From: Isoptericola peretonis
GTDB taxonomy: Bacteria > Actinomycetota > Actinomycetes > Actinomycetales > Cellulomonadaceae
Length of the DNA: 64,000 nt
NCBI GenBank assembly: GCA_023241745.1
Contig: JALQCY010000001.1
Location: 372,001 to 436,000 of the forward strand
Reading direction: 5' to 3'
Shown: piece after piece, positions 19,934 to 28,708 of the stretch
Numbering within the stretch: position 1 is the stretch's first letter
How the letters are laid out: every line of letters starts with the position of its first letter
Translations under genes and position numbers: made by a program
The notes under the pieces: generated by a model
The model's database searches: none
What the model saw: the letters and a program-made list of their open reading frames with translations, nothing else
What the model was told of the DNA's origin: nothing

Positions 19934-20523
19934 GCGCCCGCCCGGTCTCCGGCCGTCGCCGCCAGGTAGGCCCGGCCGCGCGGCGACAGGCGGTAGCCGA
20001 CCTCGAGGCTCTCGGTGAGGCCCAGCTCCTTGAGCCGCCGGACCCGGATCTTGAAGGGATCGCGCTCCATCCCCAGGCCTTCGGCGAGGGTGCGCGCCAC
20101 GACGCCCGGCCGCGCCTCGATCAGTTCCAGGTACGCGCGGGTCCACGGCTCGGGCGCCGCACGGTCCATCCGCGCCAGCCGGGCGCTGATGCCCTCGACG
20201 GCCGGCCGGTCGAGGGCATCGTCCTCGCGCAGCGCGACCCTCGGGTCGGGGCCTGCGAGGCGCAGGCCCACGCGGTACAGGTCGCCCTCGCCGCGCTGGG
20301 AGATCCAGGCCCGCGCCGCCGCGCCGGAGCGGAACCCCGCGCCGCGGGCGGCGTCGTCGTCCACGTCCTCGAGGGCGACCGGGTCCAGCGCCGTCACCTC
20401 GACGACGCCGACGCGCGTGCGCATCGTCGAGCCGGGGCGCACCCGCACCACGGACCACCGGCGGTAGGTGTGCGTCACCGTCCCGTCGGCCAGCCCGCGC
20501 AGCGTCCTCGCGTCGAGCAGCAC
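19915..20523 (-). CDS. ASCH-like domain fused to a C-terminal winged helix
   Basis: The 202-residue product opens with an ASCH-like pattern (VLLDARTLRGLADGTVT, then YRRW and VRPGS near residues 18-35), a fold linked to RNA or modified-base binding. The C-terminal part (residues about 120-195) has a winged-helix pattern with ARTLAEGLGMERDPFKIRVRRLKELGL and SPRGRAYL. Substrates are unknown. The GTG at 20523 is the only in-frame start near the domain and has a weak Shine-Dalgarno (GGTGG). The stop TAG lies inside the 3' end of kdpE on the other strand. Confidence 0.75.
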   Translation of the reverse strand: MLLDARTLRGLADGTVTHTYRRWSVVRVRPGSTMRTRVGVVEVTALDPVALEDVDDDAARGAGFRSGAAARAWISQRGEGDLYRVGLRLAGPDPRVALREDDALDRPAVEGISARLARMDRAAPEPWTRAYLELIEARPGVVARTLAEGLGMERDPFKIRVRRLKELGLTESLEVGYRLSPRGRAYLAATAGDRAGAQTSNR

Positions 20524-20549
20524 ACCGCCACCATGCCAGCGGCCGCGGG

Positions 20550-20571
20550 CCCGCGCTCCTCGGAGCGCGGG
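20550..20571 (-). terminator. Hairpin after the pcrA gene
   Basis: CCGCGCTCC (20551-20559) and GGAGCGCGG (20562-20570) form a tight stem, extended by one more pair, six bases after the helicase stop and before the ASCH gene start. Confidence 0.65.
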
Positions 20572-20576
20572 GACCG

Positions 20577-23315
20577 TCAGAGCTTGGTGACCGGCGAGTA
20601 GCGCAGCAGCAGGCGCTTGGTGCCGTCCGCGCCGAAGTCGATGCGCGCGACGGAGTTCGGGCCGCTGCCCTCGAGCGACACCACCGTCCCGACGCCGTAC
20701 GCGTCGTGCGTCACCTTGTCGCCGACGTCCAGCGACGGCACGTCGGCGTCCTTGCGCGGGGTGGCGGAGCCGAACCGTGCGCCCGTGCCCGTCGTCGTCG
20801 CGGCGGCCTCCTTGGGCTTGCCGAGGCGTCCGCCCACGCTCGACGACGGCGAGCGGCGCTCGGGCGCCGACCCCGTGCCGCCCGACGACCGGCGCTCCGG
20901 TGACCAGGTCCCGCCGCGGCGGTCCCTGCCGGACCCGTTGCCCCAGGCCGACCCGCCGCGGCGCAGGTACTGGGTGGACGACTCGCGCCGGCGCCAGTCC
21001 CACAGCTCGTCGGGGATCTCCTCGAGGAACCGGCTGGGCGGGAACTCGTTGGCCATCCCCCACGCCGACCGCACGGCCGATCGCGAGACGTACAGCCGTT
21101 GCCGCGCCCGCGTGATGCCCACGTAGGCCAGGCGCCGCTCCTCGGCCAGCTCGGCGTCGTCGTGCAGCGAGCGCATGTGCGGGAACGTGCCGTCCTCCAG
21201 GCCCGTGAGGAACACGACCGGGAACTCCAGGCCCTTGGCGGTGTGCAGCGTCATGAGGGTGACGACGCCCTGGTCCTCCTTGGGTTCCTGCTCCGCCTCG
21301 CCGTCGGCCACGTCCTCGTCGGGGATCTGGTCGGCGTCGGCCACCAGCGACACCCGCTCGAGGAAGTCCGCGAGGTCGCCCTCCGGGTCGAGCTCGCTGA
21401 ACTCCGCCGCGACGGCGTGCAGCTCGGCGAGGTTCTCCACCCGCGACGCGTCCTGCGGGTCGTCGGAGGCGCGCAGCTCCGCGAGGTATCCGGTGCGGTC
21501 CAGCACCGCGCCGAGGACCGTGGCGGGCGGCTCGCCGTCGTCGACGAGGGCGCGCAGCTCACGCATCATGTCGCGGAACGCCGTCAGCGGCTTGAGGGTG
21601 CGGCTCGTCATGCCGCCGATCTCGTCCGCGCGCTCGAGGGCCGCCCCGAACGAGATCCGCTCGCGGTCCGCGAACGACGCGACCAGCGACTCGGCCTTGT
21701 CGCCGAGCCCGCGCTTGGGCACGTTGAGCACGCGGCGCAGGTTGACGTCGTCGTCCGGGTTGGCCAGCGCACGCAGGTAGGCGACGGCGTCCTTGATCTC
21801 GCGGCGCTCGTAGAACCGGGTGCCGCCCACCACCTTGTACGGCAGGCCGACACGGATCAGCACCTCCTCCAGCGCCCGCGACTGGGCGTTGGTGCGGTAG
21901 AAGACCGCGACGTCGCCCGGCCGCACGCCGTCGGCGTCCCCGAGCCGGTCGATCTCCTCGGCCACGAACCGCGCCTCGCCGTGCTCGTCGTCCGCGACGT
22001 AGCCGACGATCTTCTCCCCCGCGCCGGCGTCGGTCCACAGCCGCTTGGGCTTGCGGTCCGGGTTGCGCGAGATCACCGCGTTGGCCGCCGACAGGATCGT
22101 CTGCGTGGAGCGGTAGTTCTGCTCCAGCAGGATGGTCCTGGCGTCCGGGTAGTCCTCCTCGAACTCCACGATGTTGCGGATCGTGGCGCCACGGAACGCG
22201 TAGATGGACTGGTCGGCGTCGCCGACCACCGTCAGCTCCGCCGGGTCCAGGCCGTCGACGCCGGGGCCGCCCTCCACCGACGGGGCCGTGGCGCCCGCCA
22301 GCTCGCGGACCAGCACGTATTGCGCGTGGTTCGTGTCCTGGTACTCGTCCACGAGGATGTGCCGGAACCGGCGGCGGTAGTGCTCCGCGACGTTCGGGAA
22401 CGCCTGCAGCAGGTTCACCGTGGTCATGATGATGTCGTCGAAGTCGAGGGCGTTCGCCTGCGCGAGGCGCTGCTGGTAGCGCCGGTAGACGTCCGCCAGC
22501 ACGGTGTCGAACTCCGGGGCCCCGCCGTCGGCCAGGCCGCCCGCGGCCGCCCGCGCCCGCCAGCCCTGTGCGGCCGGGTCCGCGGCGTCGGCGTGGTCGG
22601 CGGTGTCCGCGCCGGACTGGCGCGCGTACGCCTCGGGGTCGACGAGCTCGTTCTTGAGGTCGCTGATCTTGTGCGCCAGCGAGCGCGCGGGGTACTTCTT
22701 GGCGTCCAGGTCCAGCTCGCGCGTGACCAGCGTGATGAGGCGCTGGGAGTCCGCCGCGTCGTAGATGGAGAAGCTGGAGCGCAGGCCGAGGGTCTTGGCC
22801 TCCTTGCGCAGGATCCGCACGCAGGCGGAGTGGAACGTGGACACCCACATCCGCCCACCCGCCGGACCCACGAGGTGCTCGACGCGCTCGCGCATCTCGG
22901 CGGCGGCCTTGTTGGTGAACGTGATCGCGAGGATCTCGCCCGCCCGGGCGCGGCCCGTGGCCAGCAGGTGGGCGATGCGGTGGGTGAGCACGCGCGTCTT
23001 GCCCGACCCCGCGCCGGCCACGATGAGCAGCGGCGAGCCCGCGTGCTCGACGGCGGCCCGCTGCTGCGGGTTCAGCCCGTCCACGAGGGCCTCCGGGTCC
23101 AGGTGGGAGAACGCCCCCCGCGACCGCCGAGGCCCCGCTGCCTCTGCGCCTTCGTGGGCCTCGGACGCCGCGTCACGCACCCATTCGGGCGCGCCGGACG
23201 CCGGGTCGGCGGCGTCGTCGTCCCAGCGGGGGGCGACCGGCGGCAGGCGTGCCGTGTCGTCCTTCGCGGCGTGGTCGAACCCGGGCAGGGACAGGCTGTC
23301 GAACAGGGAGGTCAT
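20577..23315 (-). CDS. pcrA: ATP-dependent DNA helicase PcrA/UvrD1
   Basis: This superfamily 1A helicase unwinds DNA with 3'-5' polarity in repair and in removing recombination intermediates. The 912-residue protein has Walker A AGAGSGKTRVLTHR near residue 103, GEILAITFTNKAAAEMRERV, the DEYQDTN Walker B, QNYRSTQ, and TLHTAKGLEFPVVF near the end. An 80-residue variable N-terminus precedes LNPQQRAAVEH. The C-terminus has the low-complexity linker and the final VGDKVTHDAYGVGTVVSLEG domain of the PcrA family, which binds RNA polymerase in homologues. TAGGCT (23325-23330) lies nine bases before the ATG. Confidence 0.97.
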   Translation of the reverse strand: MTSLFDSLSLPGFDHAAKDDTARLPPVAPRWDDDAADPASGAPEWVRDAASEAHEGAEAAGPRRSRGAFSHLDPEALVDGLNPQQRAAVEHAGSPLLIVAGAGSGKTRVLTHRIAHLLATGRARAGEILAITFTNKAAAEMRERVEHLVGPAGGRMWVSTFHSACVRILRKEAKTLGLRSSFSIYDAADSQRLITLVTRELDLDAKKYPARSLAHKISDLKNELVDPEAYARQSGADTADHADAADPAAQGWRARAAAGGLADGGAPEFDTVLADVYRRYQQRLAQANALDFDDIIMTTVNLLQAFPNVAEHYRRRFRHILVDEYQDTNHAQYVLVRELAGATAPSVEGGPGVDGLDPAELTVVGDADQSIYAFRGATIRNIVEFEEDYPDARTILLEQNYRSTQTILSAANAVISRNPDRKPKRLWTDAGAGEKIVGYVADDEHGEARFVAEEIDRLGDADGVRPGDVAVFYRTNAQSRALEEVLIRVGLPYKVVGGTRFYERREIKDAVAYLRALANPDDDVNLRRVLNVPKRGLGDKAESLVASFADRERISFGAALERADEIGGMTSRTLKPLTAFRDMMRELRALVDDGEPPATVLGAVLDRTGYLAELRASDDPQDASRVENLAELHAVAAEFSELDPEGDLADFLERVSLVADADQIPDEDVADGEAEQEPKEDQGVVTLMTLHTAKGLEFPVVFLTGLEDGTFPHMRSLHDDAELAEERRLAYVGITRARQRLYVSRSAVRSAWGMANEFPPSRFLEEIPDELWDWRRRESSTQYLRRGGSAWGNGSGRDRRGGTWSPERRSSGGTGSAPERRSPSSSVGGRLGKPKEAAATTTGTGARFGSATPRKDADVPSLDVGDKVTHDAYGVGTVVSLEGSGPNSVARIDFGADGTKRLLLRYSPVTKL

Positions 23316-23324
23316 CGTGGACCA

Positions 23325-23330
23325 AGCCTA
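23325..23330 (-). promoter_or_regulatory. Probable -10 of pcrA
   Basis: TAGGCT on the minus strand ends nine bases before the ATG, so the leader is very short or absent. Confidence 0.5.
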
Positions 23331-23379
23331 GGCTCCGCAGCCGACATCCTGGTCCTCCGCGGCCGCACGTCACACGGCC

Positions 23380-24006
23380 TCAGCCCGCGACCGACACCGT
23401 CGCCCCCACCGCCGTCGGGTCCTCGAGCAGGTCGCAGACCGCGTCGGCGAGGTCGGCGCGCCGCATCGACCAGCGCCAGCGCACGTTGCCGTCGCGCCGC
23501 TCGTGATACCGGCCACGGGCGGCCCCGTCCCGCAGCATGGGCGGCCGCACGATCGTCCAGTCCAGCCCCGAGCCCCGCACCGCGGGCTCCGCCCGGGCGA
23601 ACCCGGCGTTGGCGTCGCGCAGCGCCCGGGCGAGGATCGGCTTGGCCAGGTAGCGGGACATCGGGTCGTCGCCGTCCACCACCCAGCCGCTCGCGGTCAC
23701 GACGACGGCGCGGCGCACCCCGGCCTCGCGGGCCGCACCGACCAGCACCTCGGTGAGGCGCCCCTGGACGCCGGGCGCGCTGCCGGGCACCGGTCCGAGG
23801 GTGGACACGACGGCGTCCACCCCGGCGAGAGCCGCCCCGACCGCGTCGGCGTCGAGGCCGTCGGCCGTGGCGACGTCGTCGGGCGCCAGGTCGCCCAGAC
23901 GGGACGGGTCCCGCACGACGGCGACGACGTGGTGCCCGCGGCGGCGGGCCTCCTTCACGACGAGCCCGCCGGTGCGTCCGGTGGCTCCCAGCACGGCGAT
24001 CTTCAT
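23380..24006 (-). CDS. NmrA/SDR-type NAD(P)-binding protein
   Basis: The 208-residue product is an atypical short-chain dehydrogenase of the NAD(P)H-binding class. The nucleotide motif GATGRTGG starts at residue 7; VSTLGPVPG and VRRAVVVTASG follow, and the region DWTIVRPPML near residue 150 is typical. A YxxxK catalytic pair is not obvious, so it may sense redox state or act on a quinone rather than be a classical dehydrogenase. GAGGAG seven bases before the ATG supports the start. It is divergent from a TetR gene with an operator between. Confidence 0.85.
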   Translation of the reverse strand: MKIAVLGATGRTGGLVVKEARRRGHHVVAVVRDPSRLGDLAPDDVATADGLDADAVGAALAGVDAVVSTLGPVPGSAPGVQGRLTEVLVGAAREAGVRRAVVVTASGWVVDGDDPMSRYLAKPILARALRDANAGFARAEPAVRGSGLDWTIVRPPMLRDGAARGRYHERRDGNVRWRWSMRRADLADAVCDLLEDPTAVGATVSVAG

Positions 24007-24024
24007 GAGCGTCTCCTCGATCTA

Positions 24025-24048
24025 GGGTGAGTGAGTATTTACTCACCC
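24025..24048. promoter_or_regulatory. TetR operator with overlapping palindromes
   Basis: GTGAGTA-TT-TACTCAC (24031-24046) is a perfect inverted repeat, and GGGTGAGT (24025-24032) with ACTCACCC (24041-24048) gives a second, wider one around a nearby centre. It lies between the divergent NAD(P)-binding and TetR genes, 18 bases before the first of these, so binding would block transcription. Confidence 0.8.
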
Positions 24049-24131
24049 GTAGGATGGAGGGAGGCTCCGGGCGTGTCAACGGCACGGCGGGATCGGCCAC
24101 GGCCCGGCGGCACGCCACGACAGGAGGACGC

Positions 24132-24710
24132 ATGAGCACGCGCGACCGGATCCTCGACGCCGCGGCGACGGTGCTGCGCGAGCGGGGGATCGCCCGGGCC
24201 ACGACCAAGGAGATCGCCCGCGCGGCCGGGTGTTCGGAGGCGCTGCTCTACAAGCACTTCTCCGACAAGCAAGAACTGTTCCTCGGCGTGCTGTCGGAGC
24301 GGGCCCCGCGGCTCGACGCCCCCGCCGACCTGGTGGGCCGCAGCACCGTCGCCGAGAACGTCACGACCCTCGTCGGCCAGCTGCTCGCGTTCTACGCCCG
24401 GTCCTTCCCGATGGCCGCGTCGATCCTCGGGGCCCCGGAGCTGCTGACGGCGCATCGCGAAGGGCTCGGGCGCCGCGGCGCCGGGCCGCAGGGCCCGGCG
24501 CTCCAGGTGCAGGCCTACCTCGACGCCGAGGCGCGCGCCGGCCGGCTGCCCGCCGACGTCGACACCGAGGCCGTAGCCCGCACGCTCGCCGGCGCCGCGC
24601 TCTTCGAGGCGTTCCTCGCCGCCTACGCGGGGCTCGACGCGGTACCGGACGCCGGACGGCGGGCGCGCGGCATCGTCGGCTCCGTGCGCCTCGGCGCGGT
24701 GACCGGCTAG
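24132..24710 (+). CDS. TetR-family transcriptional regulator
   Basis: The 192-residue protein has the TetR DNA-binding domain at residues 1-50 ([18 protein letters not shown], then [17 protein letters not shown]), followed by a ligand-binding helical domain. AGGAGG five bases before ATG 24132 marks the start. It probably represses the divergent NAD(P)-binding protein gene. Its TAG stop shares the palindrome CTAG with the TAG stop of the convergent acetyltransferase gene. Confidence 0.92.
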   Translation: MSTRDRILDAAATVLRERGIARATTKEIARAAGCSEALLYKHFSDKQELFLGVLSERAPRLDAPADLVGRSTVAENVTTLVGQLLAFYARSFPMAASILGAPELLTAHREGLGRRGAGPQGPALQVQAYLDAEARAGRLPADVDTEAVARTLAGAALFEAFLAAYAGLDAVPDAGRRARGIVGSVRLGAVTG

Positions 24711-25189
24711 CGGCGCAGCCGCATCGGGGTGTGCGGGATGTCGTCCTCGAGGTACTCCGGCCCGTCGGGGGCGAAGCCGAACCGCCCGTACCAGCCGGTC
24801 AGCGGCGACTGGGCGCCGAGGACGACGTCGGCCTGCGGGGCCGTCGCGGTGGCCGTCTCGAGCGCGGCGCGCATGAGGACGCCGGACGCACCGGTCCCAC
24901 GCGCGTCGGGGTGGCAGACGACGCGGCCGATGCGCTGCACGTCGCCGTCGTCGAGCACGCGCGCCGTCGCGACCACGCGTCCCACACCGTCGAGCAGCAC
25001 GACGTGCCGGGTGCCCGGCTCGGCGTCGCGGCCGTCCAGGTCGGGGTAGGCGCACTCCTGCTCGACGACGAACACGTCCTGCCGCAGGCGCCACGCCTCG
25101 TACGCCGTCCGCGCGTCCAGCTCGTCGAGCGTCGCGACGCGCACCGCCCACCGGTCGTCGCGATCCTGCCGGGGCTCGTGCTGCGTCAT
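24707..25189 (-). CDS. GNAT acetyltransferase, ElaA-like
   Basis: The 160-residue protein has the pattern of the ElaA family: [22 protein letters not shown] in the first 50 residues, then [21 protein letters not shown] (acetyl-CoA loop) and a late [12 protein letters not shown]. The acceptor is unknown. GGAGG lies five bases upstream of the ATG. The last four bases are shared with the convergent TetR gene. Confidence 0.88.
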   Translation of the reverse strand: MTQHEPRQDRDDRWAVRVATLDELDARTAYEAWRLRQDVFVVEQECAYPDLDGRDAEPGTRHVVLLDGVGRVVATARVLDDGDVQRIGRVVCHPDARGTGASGVLMRAALETATATAPQADVVLGAQSPLTGWYGRFGFAPDGPEYLEDDIPHTPMRLRR

Positions 25190-25308
25190 GGTTCCTCCGT
25201 GGTGCCGTTCCTGCCGCCCGCCACCCTAAGCCGCCAGGTGACGGGGACGGCCCGCGCGGACCGCGTGCGAGCGGGCCGGGCGGGTCGCGCCGGCAGCACG
25301 CCGCCCGC

Positions 25309-25314
25309 CAGACT
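25309..25314 (+). promoter_or_regulatory. Probable leaderless -10 of the ynfA-like gene
   Basis: CAGACT ends seven bases before the ATG at 25322, with no ribosome binding site in between. It keeps the key A and T of a -10. Confidence 0.4.
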
Positions 25315-25321
25315 CCTGCGC

Positions 25322-25663
25322 ATGACCGTGCTCCGCTCGATCCTGCTGTTCGTCGCCGCCGCCGTCTTCGAGATCGGCGGCGCCTGGCTGGTGTGGCAGG
25401 GGGTGCGCGAGCACCGCGGCTGGATCTGGATCGGCGCGGGCGTGATCGCCCTCGGCGTGTACGGGTTCTTCGCGAGCCTGCAGCCCGACGCCCACTTCGG
25501 CCGCATCCTCGCGGCGTACGGCGGGGTGTTCGTGGCGGGCTCGCTGGTCTGGGGCATGGTCGTCGACGGCTTCCGCCCCGACCGCTGGGACGTCGTCGGC
25601 GCGCTGATCTGCCTCGTCGGCGTGGCCGTGATCATGTACGCCCCACGGCCCGGCGACGCGTGA
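25322..25663 (+). CDS. YnfA-family small membrane protein
   Basis: The 113-residue protein has four hydrophobic helices and the YnfA signatures [11 protein letters not shown] near residue 17 and [15 protein letters not shown] near residue 63, with [20 protein letters not shown] at the end. The family resembles small multidrug transporters, but a general function is not settled. It is convergent with DUF456, 19 bases apart, and has no partner gene. Confidence 0.9.
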   Translation: MTVLRSILLFVAAAVFEIGGAWLVWQGVREHRGWIWIGAGVIALGVYGFFASLQPDAHFGRILAAYGGVFVAGSLVWGMVVDGFRPDRWDVVGALICLVGVAVIMYAPRPGDA

Positions 25664-25682
25664 CCCGGGCCGCGCGGACCGG

Positions 25683-26165
25683 TCAGGTGACGAGGAGCCC
25701 GACCACCCAGGCCACCGTGGCGACCAGGCCGCCGGCGAGCTGCACGCCGATGGTGATGAGCGTGGCCTTGAGCGCCGCGCGCGTGCCGGCCCAGGCGGCG
25801 GCGGCGTCGCGCCGGCGGGCCAGCTCCACGAGGAACACCGCGCCGGCGAAGAAGAGGAAGAGCCCCACGACGGGCACCACGAAGAACCCGACGATCCCCG
25901 CGATCCCGGCGACCGCGAGGGTCCCCCACGGCACCTCGGCGCGTCGCATGTGACGCCCGGCGAGCAGCCACTGGCCCAGCTCGGCGAGGGCGATCGCCAC
26001 CGCCGCCACCGCGAAGCACACCCAGGCGGCCGTCCCGCCGGTGACCCACGCCCAGACGAGGACGCTCCCGAGCACCAGCACGTTGCCGGGGAGCACCTGC
26101 ACGACGGTGCCGACCAGGCCGACGGCGATCGCCAGCCCGACCAGTACCTCCCCGAGGACGCTCAT
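25683..26165 (-). CDS. DUF456 membrane protein
   Basis: This 160-residue protein has about four membrane helices and the DUF456 pattern: glycine-rich VVQVLPGNVLVLGSVLVWAW early on, then FFVVPVVGLFLFFAGAVFLVEL near residue 100. Its function is unknown. It lies 28 bases after another small membrane protein on the same strand, so the two are likely co-transcribed. Confidence 0.85.
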   Translation of the reverse strand: MSVLGEVLVGLAIAVGLVGTVVQVLPGNVLVLGSVLVWAWVTGGTAAWVCFAVAAVAIALAELGQWLLAGRHMRRAEVPWGTLAVAGIAGIVGFFVVPVVGLFLFFAGAVFLVELARRRDAAAAWAGTRAALKATLITIGVQLAGGLVATVAWVVGLLVT

Positions 26166-26193
26166 CGTCGCTGTCCCGAGCCCCGCGCCGCGA

Positions 26194-26568
26194 TCAGTTC
26201 CAGAAGACCGCGACCAGGATGTTGACCAGCGTCAGCGCGCCGATCGAGTGCTTGAGGCCGGGGGCGACCGCGCCGGTGCCGTTGTCCCCCTTGGCGCCCT
26301 GGCGCTTGGCGAGGAACGCGAGGACCGCGATGACCAGCGCGATCCCGAGCTTGACGCCGATCTTCGCCATGCTGGGCCCGCCGTCGGCCCAGAGGTCCGC
26401 CATCTCGGCCGTGCCGACCATGAGGACGCCCGCGACGAGGGCGGTCGCGGCGCCGTGGAAGACGCCGCGGTAGAGGCCGGGGCTCTTGATCGACGCGATG
26501 TAACCACCGAGGACGATCGCCCAGCCCACGAAGTGGAGCGCGACGAAGACGTTGTAGAGGAACTCCAT
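26194..26568 (-). CDS. Four-helix membrane protein of unknown function
   Basis: The 124-residue product has four hydrophobic helices, with FVALHFVGWAIVLGGYIASIKS at the start and MAKIGVKLGIALVIAVLAFLAKR in the third. His12 and Lys residues at helix ends are notable. I do not recognise a domain. TAGGCT (26575-26580) ends six bases before the ATG, so the message is leaderless. It probably forms an operon with DUF456. Confidence 0.75.
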   Translation of the reverse strand: MEFLYNVFVALHFVGWAIVLGGYIASIKSPGLYRGVFHGAATALVAGVLMVGTAEMADLWADGGPSMAKIGVKLGIALVIAVLAFLAKRQGAKGDNGTGAVAPGLKHSIGALTLVNILVAVFWN

Positions 26569-26574
26569 GCGGCC

Positions 26575-26580
26575 AGCCTA
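26575..26580 (-). promoter_or_regulatory. Leaderless -10 of the four-helix membrane protein
   Basis: TAGGCT on the minus strand ends six bases before the ATG at 26568, with no ribosome binding site. Confidence 0.6.
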
Positions 26581-26728
26581 TCCGCGCCCCGACCAGGGAT
26601 CTGACGCCGGTGTCCGCAACCGGTCACACGTCACACCCGGTCCGGGCCTCGAGGACCCGACCGTCGACCGTCCCAGCATGTGGTCCCAGCATGTGGACCT
26701 GCGCTCGCGCGAGGTCCGCCCGAGCGGC

Positions 26729-26734
26729 TACGGT
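26729..26734 (+). promoter_or_regulatory. Leaderless -10 of the cysteine leader peptide and sir operon
   Basis: TACGGT ends seven bases before ATG 26742, so the transcript should begin at or next to the start codon. The -35 is unclear. Confidence 0.6.
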
Positions 26735-26741
26735 CCTCCTC

Positions 26742-26840
26742 ATGACCACGGCCGCGCACCGCCTCCTCGTGACGACGCGTCACGAGATGCCGGCGTGCGT
26801 GCGTCGCAGCATGCGCAGCTGTCTGTGCTGCTGTCGCTGA
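26742..26840 (+). CDS. Polycysteine leader peptide for the sulfite reduction operon
   Basis: A 32-residue peptide ends in SCLCCCR, with another Cys at residue 19. Four of its last six residues are Cys. It sits 134 bases ahead of the sulfite reductase gene and starts directly after a -10 element, so it is leaderless. In mycobacteria, leaderless polycysteine leader peptides attenuate downstream sulfur genes according to cysteinyl-tRNA supply. By analogy, ribosome stalling at the Cys run would keep the operon on when cysteine is scarce. The following GC-rich region (26841-26974) could fold into alternative hairpins; I see no clear terminator there. Confidence 0.8.
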   Translation: MTTAAHRLLVTTRHEMPACVRRSMRSCLCCCR

Positions 26841-26974
26841 TCGCGCCCTACCTCAGCCCCGCCGCCCCCGCGCGGCTCCTGAGCACCGGCGCGCGACGTC
26901 GGCCGGTGGCCCACCCCCGCTGAGTCGTTCGTCGTCGCGCGTCCCGCCCCCGAGGACCCGAGGAACTCCCCCAG

Positions 26975-28708
26975 ATGACGACGCAGACCACCGCACCCGC
27001 ACAGGGCCCGACCAGCGAGAACGCCGCCCGTGTCCGGCCGCCGCGCGCCACCCGCCCGAACGGGCAGTGGAAGGTGGACGGCACCACCCCCCTCAACCAC
27101 AACGAGGAGTTCAAGCAGGAGGCGGCGCCGCTCGGCGTCCGCGAGCGCATCGAGTCGGTCTACGCCCTCGAGGGCTTCGACTCCATCGCCGGCGACGACC
27201 TGCACGGCCGGTTCCGCTGGTGGGGCCTCTACACGCAGCGCAAGCCCGGGATCGACGGCGGCCGCACGGCGACGCTCGAGCCGCACGACCTCGAGGACAA
27301 GTACTTCATGCTGCGCGTGCGCTCCGACGGCCAGGCCCTCGACCCGGCCGCGCTGCGGGTGCTCGGCGGCATCTCGGCGGACTTCGCACGGGGCTCGGCG
27401 GACATCACCGACCGGCAGAACATCCAGTACCACTGGATCGAGATCGAGAGCATGCCGGAGATCTGGCGCCGCCTCGACACGGTGGGGCTGGAGACGACGA
27501 CGGCGTGCGGCGACTCCCCCCGCGGGTTCCTCGGCAGCCCGGTGGCCGGCGTCGCCGCGGACGAGATCATCGACCCCACGCCCGTGATCCTCGAGATCAA
27601 GCGGCGCTACATCGGCGACCCGGAGCTGGCGAACCTCCCCAGAAAGTTCAAGACGGCGATCACGGGCCACCCGAGCCTCGACGTCGTGCACGAGATCAAC
27701 GACATCTCCCTGGTCGGCGTGGTGCACCCGGAGCTGGGCCCGGGCTACGACCTGTGGGTGGGCGGCGCGCTGTCGACCACGCCGCGCCTCGGGGAGCGGC
27801 TCGGGGTCTTCGTCACCGAGGACCAGGCGCCCGACGTCTGGCACGGCGTCATCCGGATCTTCCGCGACTACGGCTACCGACGGCTGCGCAACAAGGCGCG
27901 CCTGAAGTTCCTGCTCGCCGACTGGGGGACCGAGAAGTTCCGCGAGGTCCTCGAGACGGAGTACCTCGGGTACGCGCTGCCCGACGGCCCGCCCCCCGCG
28001 CCGGCCACGCGCCCGGGTGACCACGTGGGCGTGCACGAGCAGAAGGACGGCCGGTTCTACGTGGGCGCGGCGCCCGTCGTCGGGCGGGTCGGGGGCAACA
28101 CGCTCACCGGGCTGGCCGACCTCATCGAGCGGGTGGGCGCCGAATCCGCGCGGCTCACCGCCCACCAGAAGGTCGTGATCCTGGGCGTCCCCGGCGACCG
28201 CGTGGACGAGCTGCTCGACGGCCTGGAGCCCCTGGGCCTCACAGCCCGCCCGAGCCTGTTCCGCCGCTCGACCATCGCCTGCACGGGCATCGAGTTCTGC
28301 AAGCTGGCCATCGTCGACACCAAGGACACGGCCGCCCGGGTGATCACCGAGCTGGAGGACCGGCTCGGGGACGTCACCGCCCGCCTGGACCGCCCGATCG
28401 AGCTCAACGTCAACGGCTGCCCCAACTCCTGCGCCCGCATCCAGACGGCGGACATCGGGCTCAAGGGACAGATCATCACGGTCGACGGCGAGCAGATGCC
28501 CGGCTTCCAGGTGCACCTGGGCGGCGGCCTGGTCGGCGAGGGGCGCGACGCCGGCGGGCTCGGCCGCACGGTGCGGGGCCTCAAGGTCCCGGCCGCGGAG
28601 GTCGGCGACTACGTGGAGCGCGTCGTGCGCCGGTACGAGTCCGAGCACGCGACCGACGAGACGTTCGCCCAGTGGGCGCACCGGGCCGACGAGGTGGCGC
28701 TGCGATGA
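26975..28708 (+). CDS. sir: Assimilatory sulfite reductase (ferredoxin), siroheme Fe4S4 type
   Basis: The enzyme reduces sulfite to sulfide with six electrons from ferredoxin. The 577-residue protein has the double half-domain structure of nitrite/sulfite reductases. C436-x5-C442 in ACTGIEFC and C482-x3-C486 in NGCPNSC hold the Fe4S4-siroheme centre. The early FRWWGLYTQR and TACGDSPRGF segments match the actinobacterial SirA/NirA type, which uses sulfite. Being in an operon with cysH and siroheme genes supports sulfite rather than nitrite as substrate. It overlaps cysH by ATGA, and AGGAA lies nine bases before the ATG. Confidence 0.93.
   Translation: MTTQTTAPAQGPTSENAARVRPPRATRPNGQWKVDGTTPLNHNEEFKQEAAPLGVRERIESVYALEGFDSIAGDDLHGRFRWWGLYTQRKPGIDGGRTATLEPHDLEDKYFMLRVRSDGQALDPAALRVLGGISADFARGSADITDRQNIQYHWIEIESMPEIWRRLDTVGLETTTACGDSPRGFLGSPVAGVAADEIIDPTPVILEIKRRYIGDPELANLPRKFKTAITGHPSLDVVHEINDISLVGVVHPELGPGYDLWVGGALSTTPRLGERLGVFVTEDQAPDVWHGVIRIFRDYGYRRLRNKARLKFLLADWGTEKFREVLETEYLGYALPDGPPPAPATRPGDHVGVHEQKDGRFYVGAAPVVGRVGGNTLTGLADLIERVGAESARLTAHQKVVILGVPGDRVDELLDGLEPLGLTARPSLFRRSTIACTGIEFCKLAIVDTKDTAARVITELEDRLGDVTARLDRPIELNVNGCPNSCARIQTADIGLKGQIITVDGEQMPGFQVHLGGGLVGEGRDAGGLGRTVRGLKVPAAEVGDYVERVVRRYESEHATDETFAQWAHRADEVALR

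Noticed and set aside
26567..26923. Longer open frame overlapping the cysteine leader
   Set aside because: It reads the DNA in another frame without any start signal. The 32-residue frame has the promoter and the Cys run.
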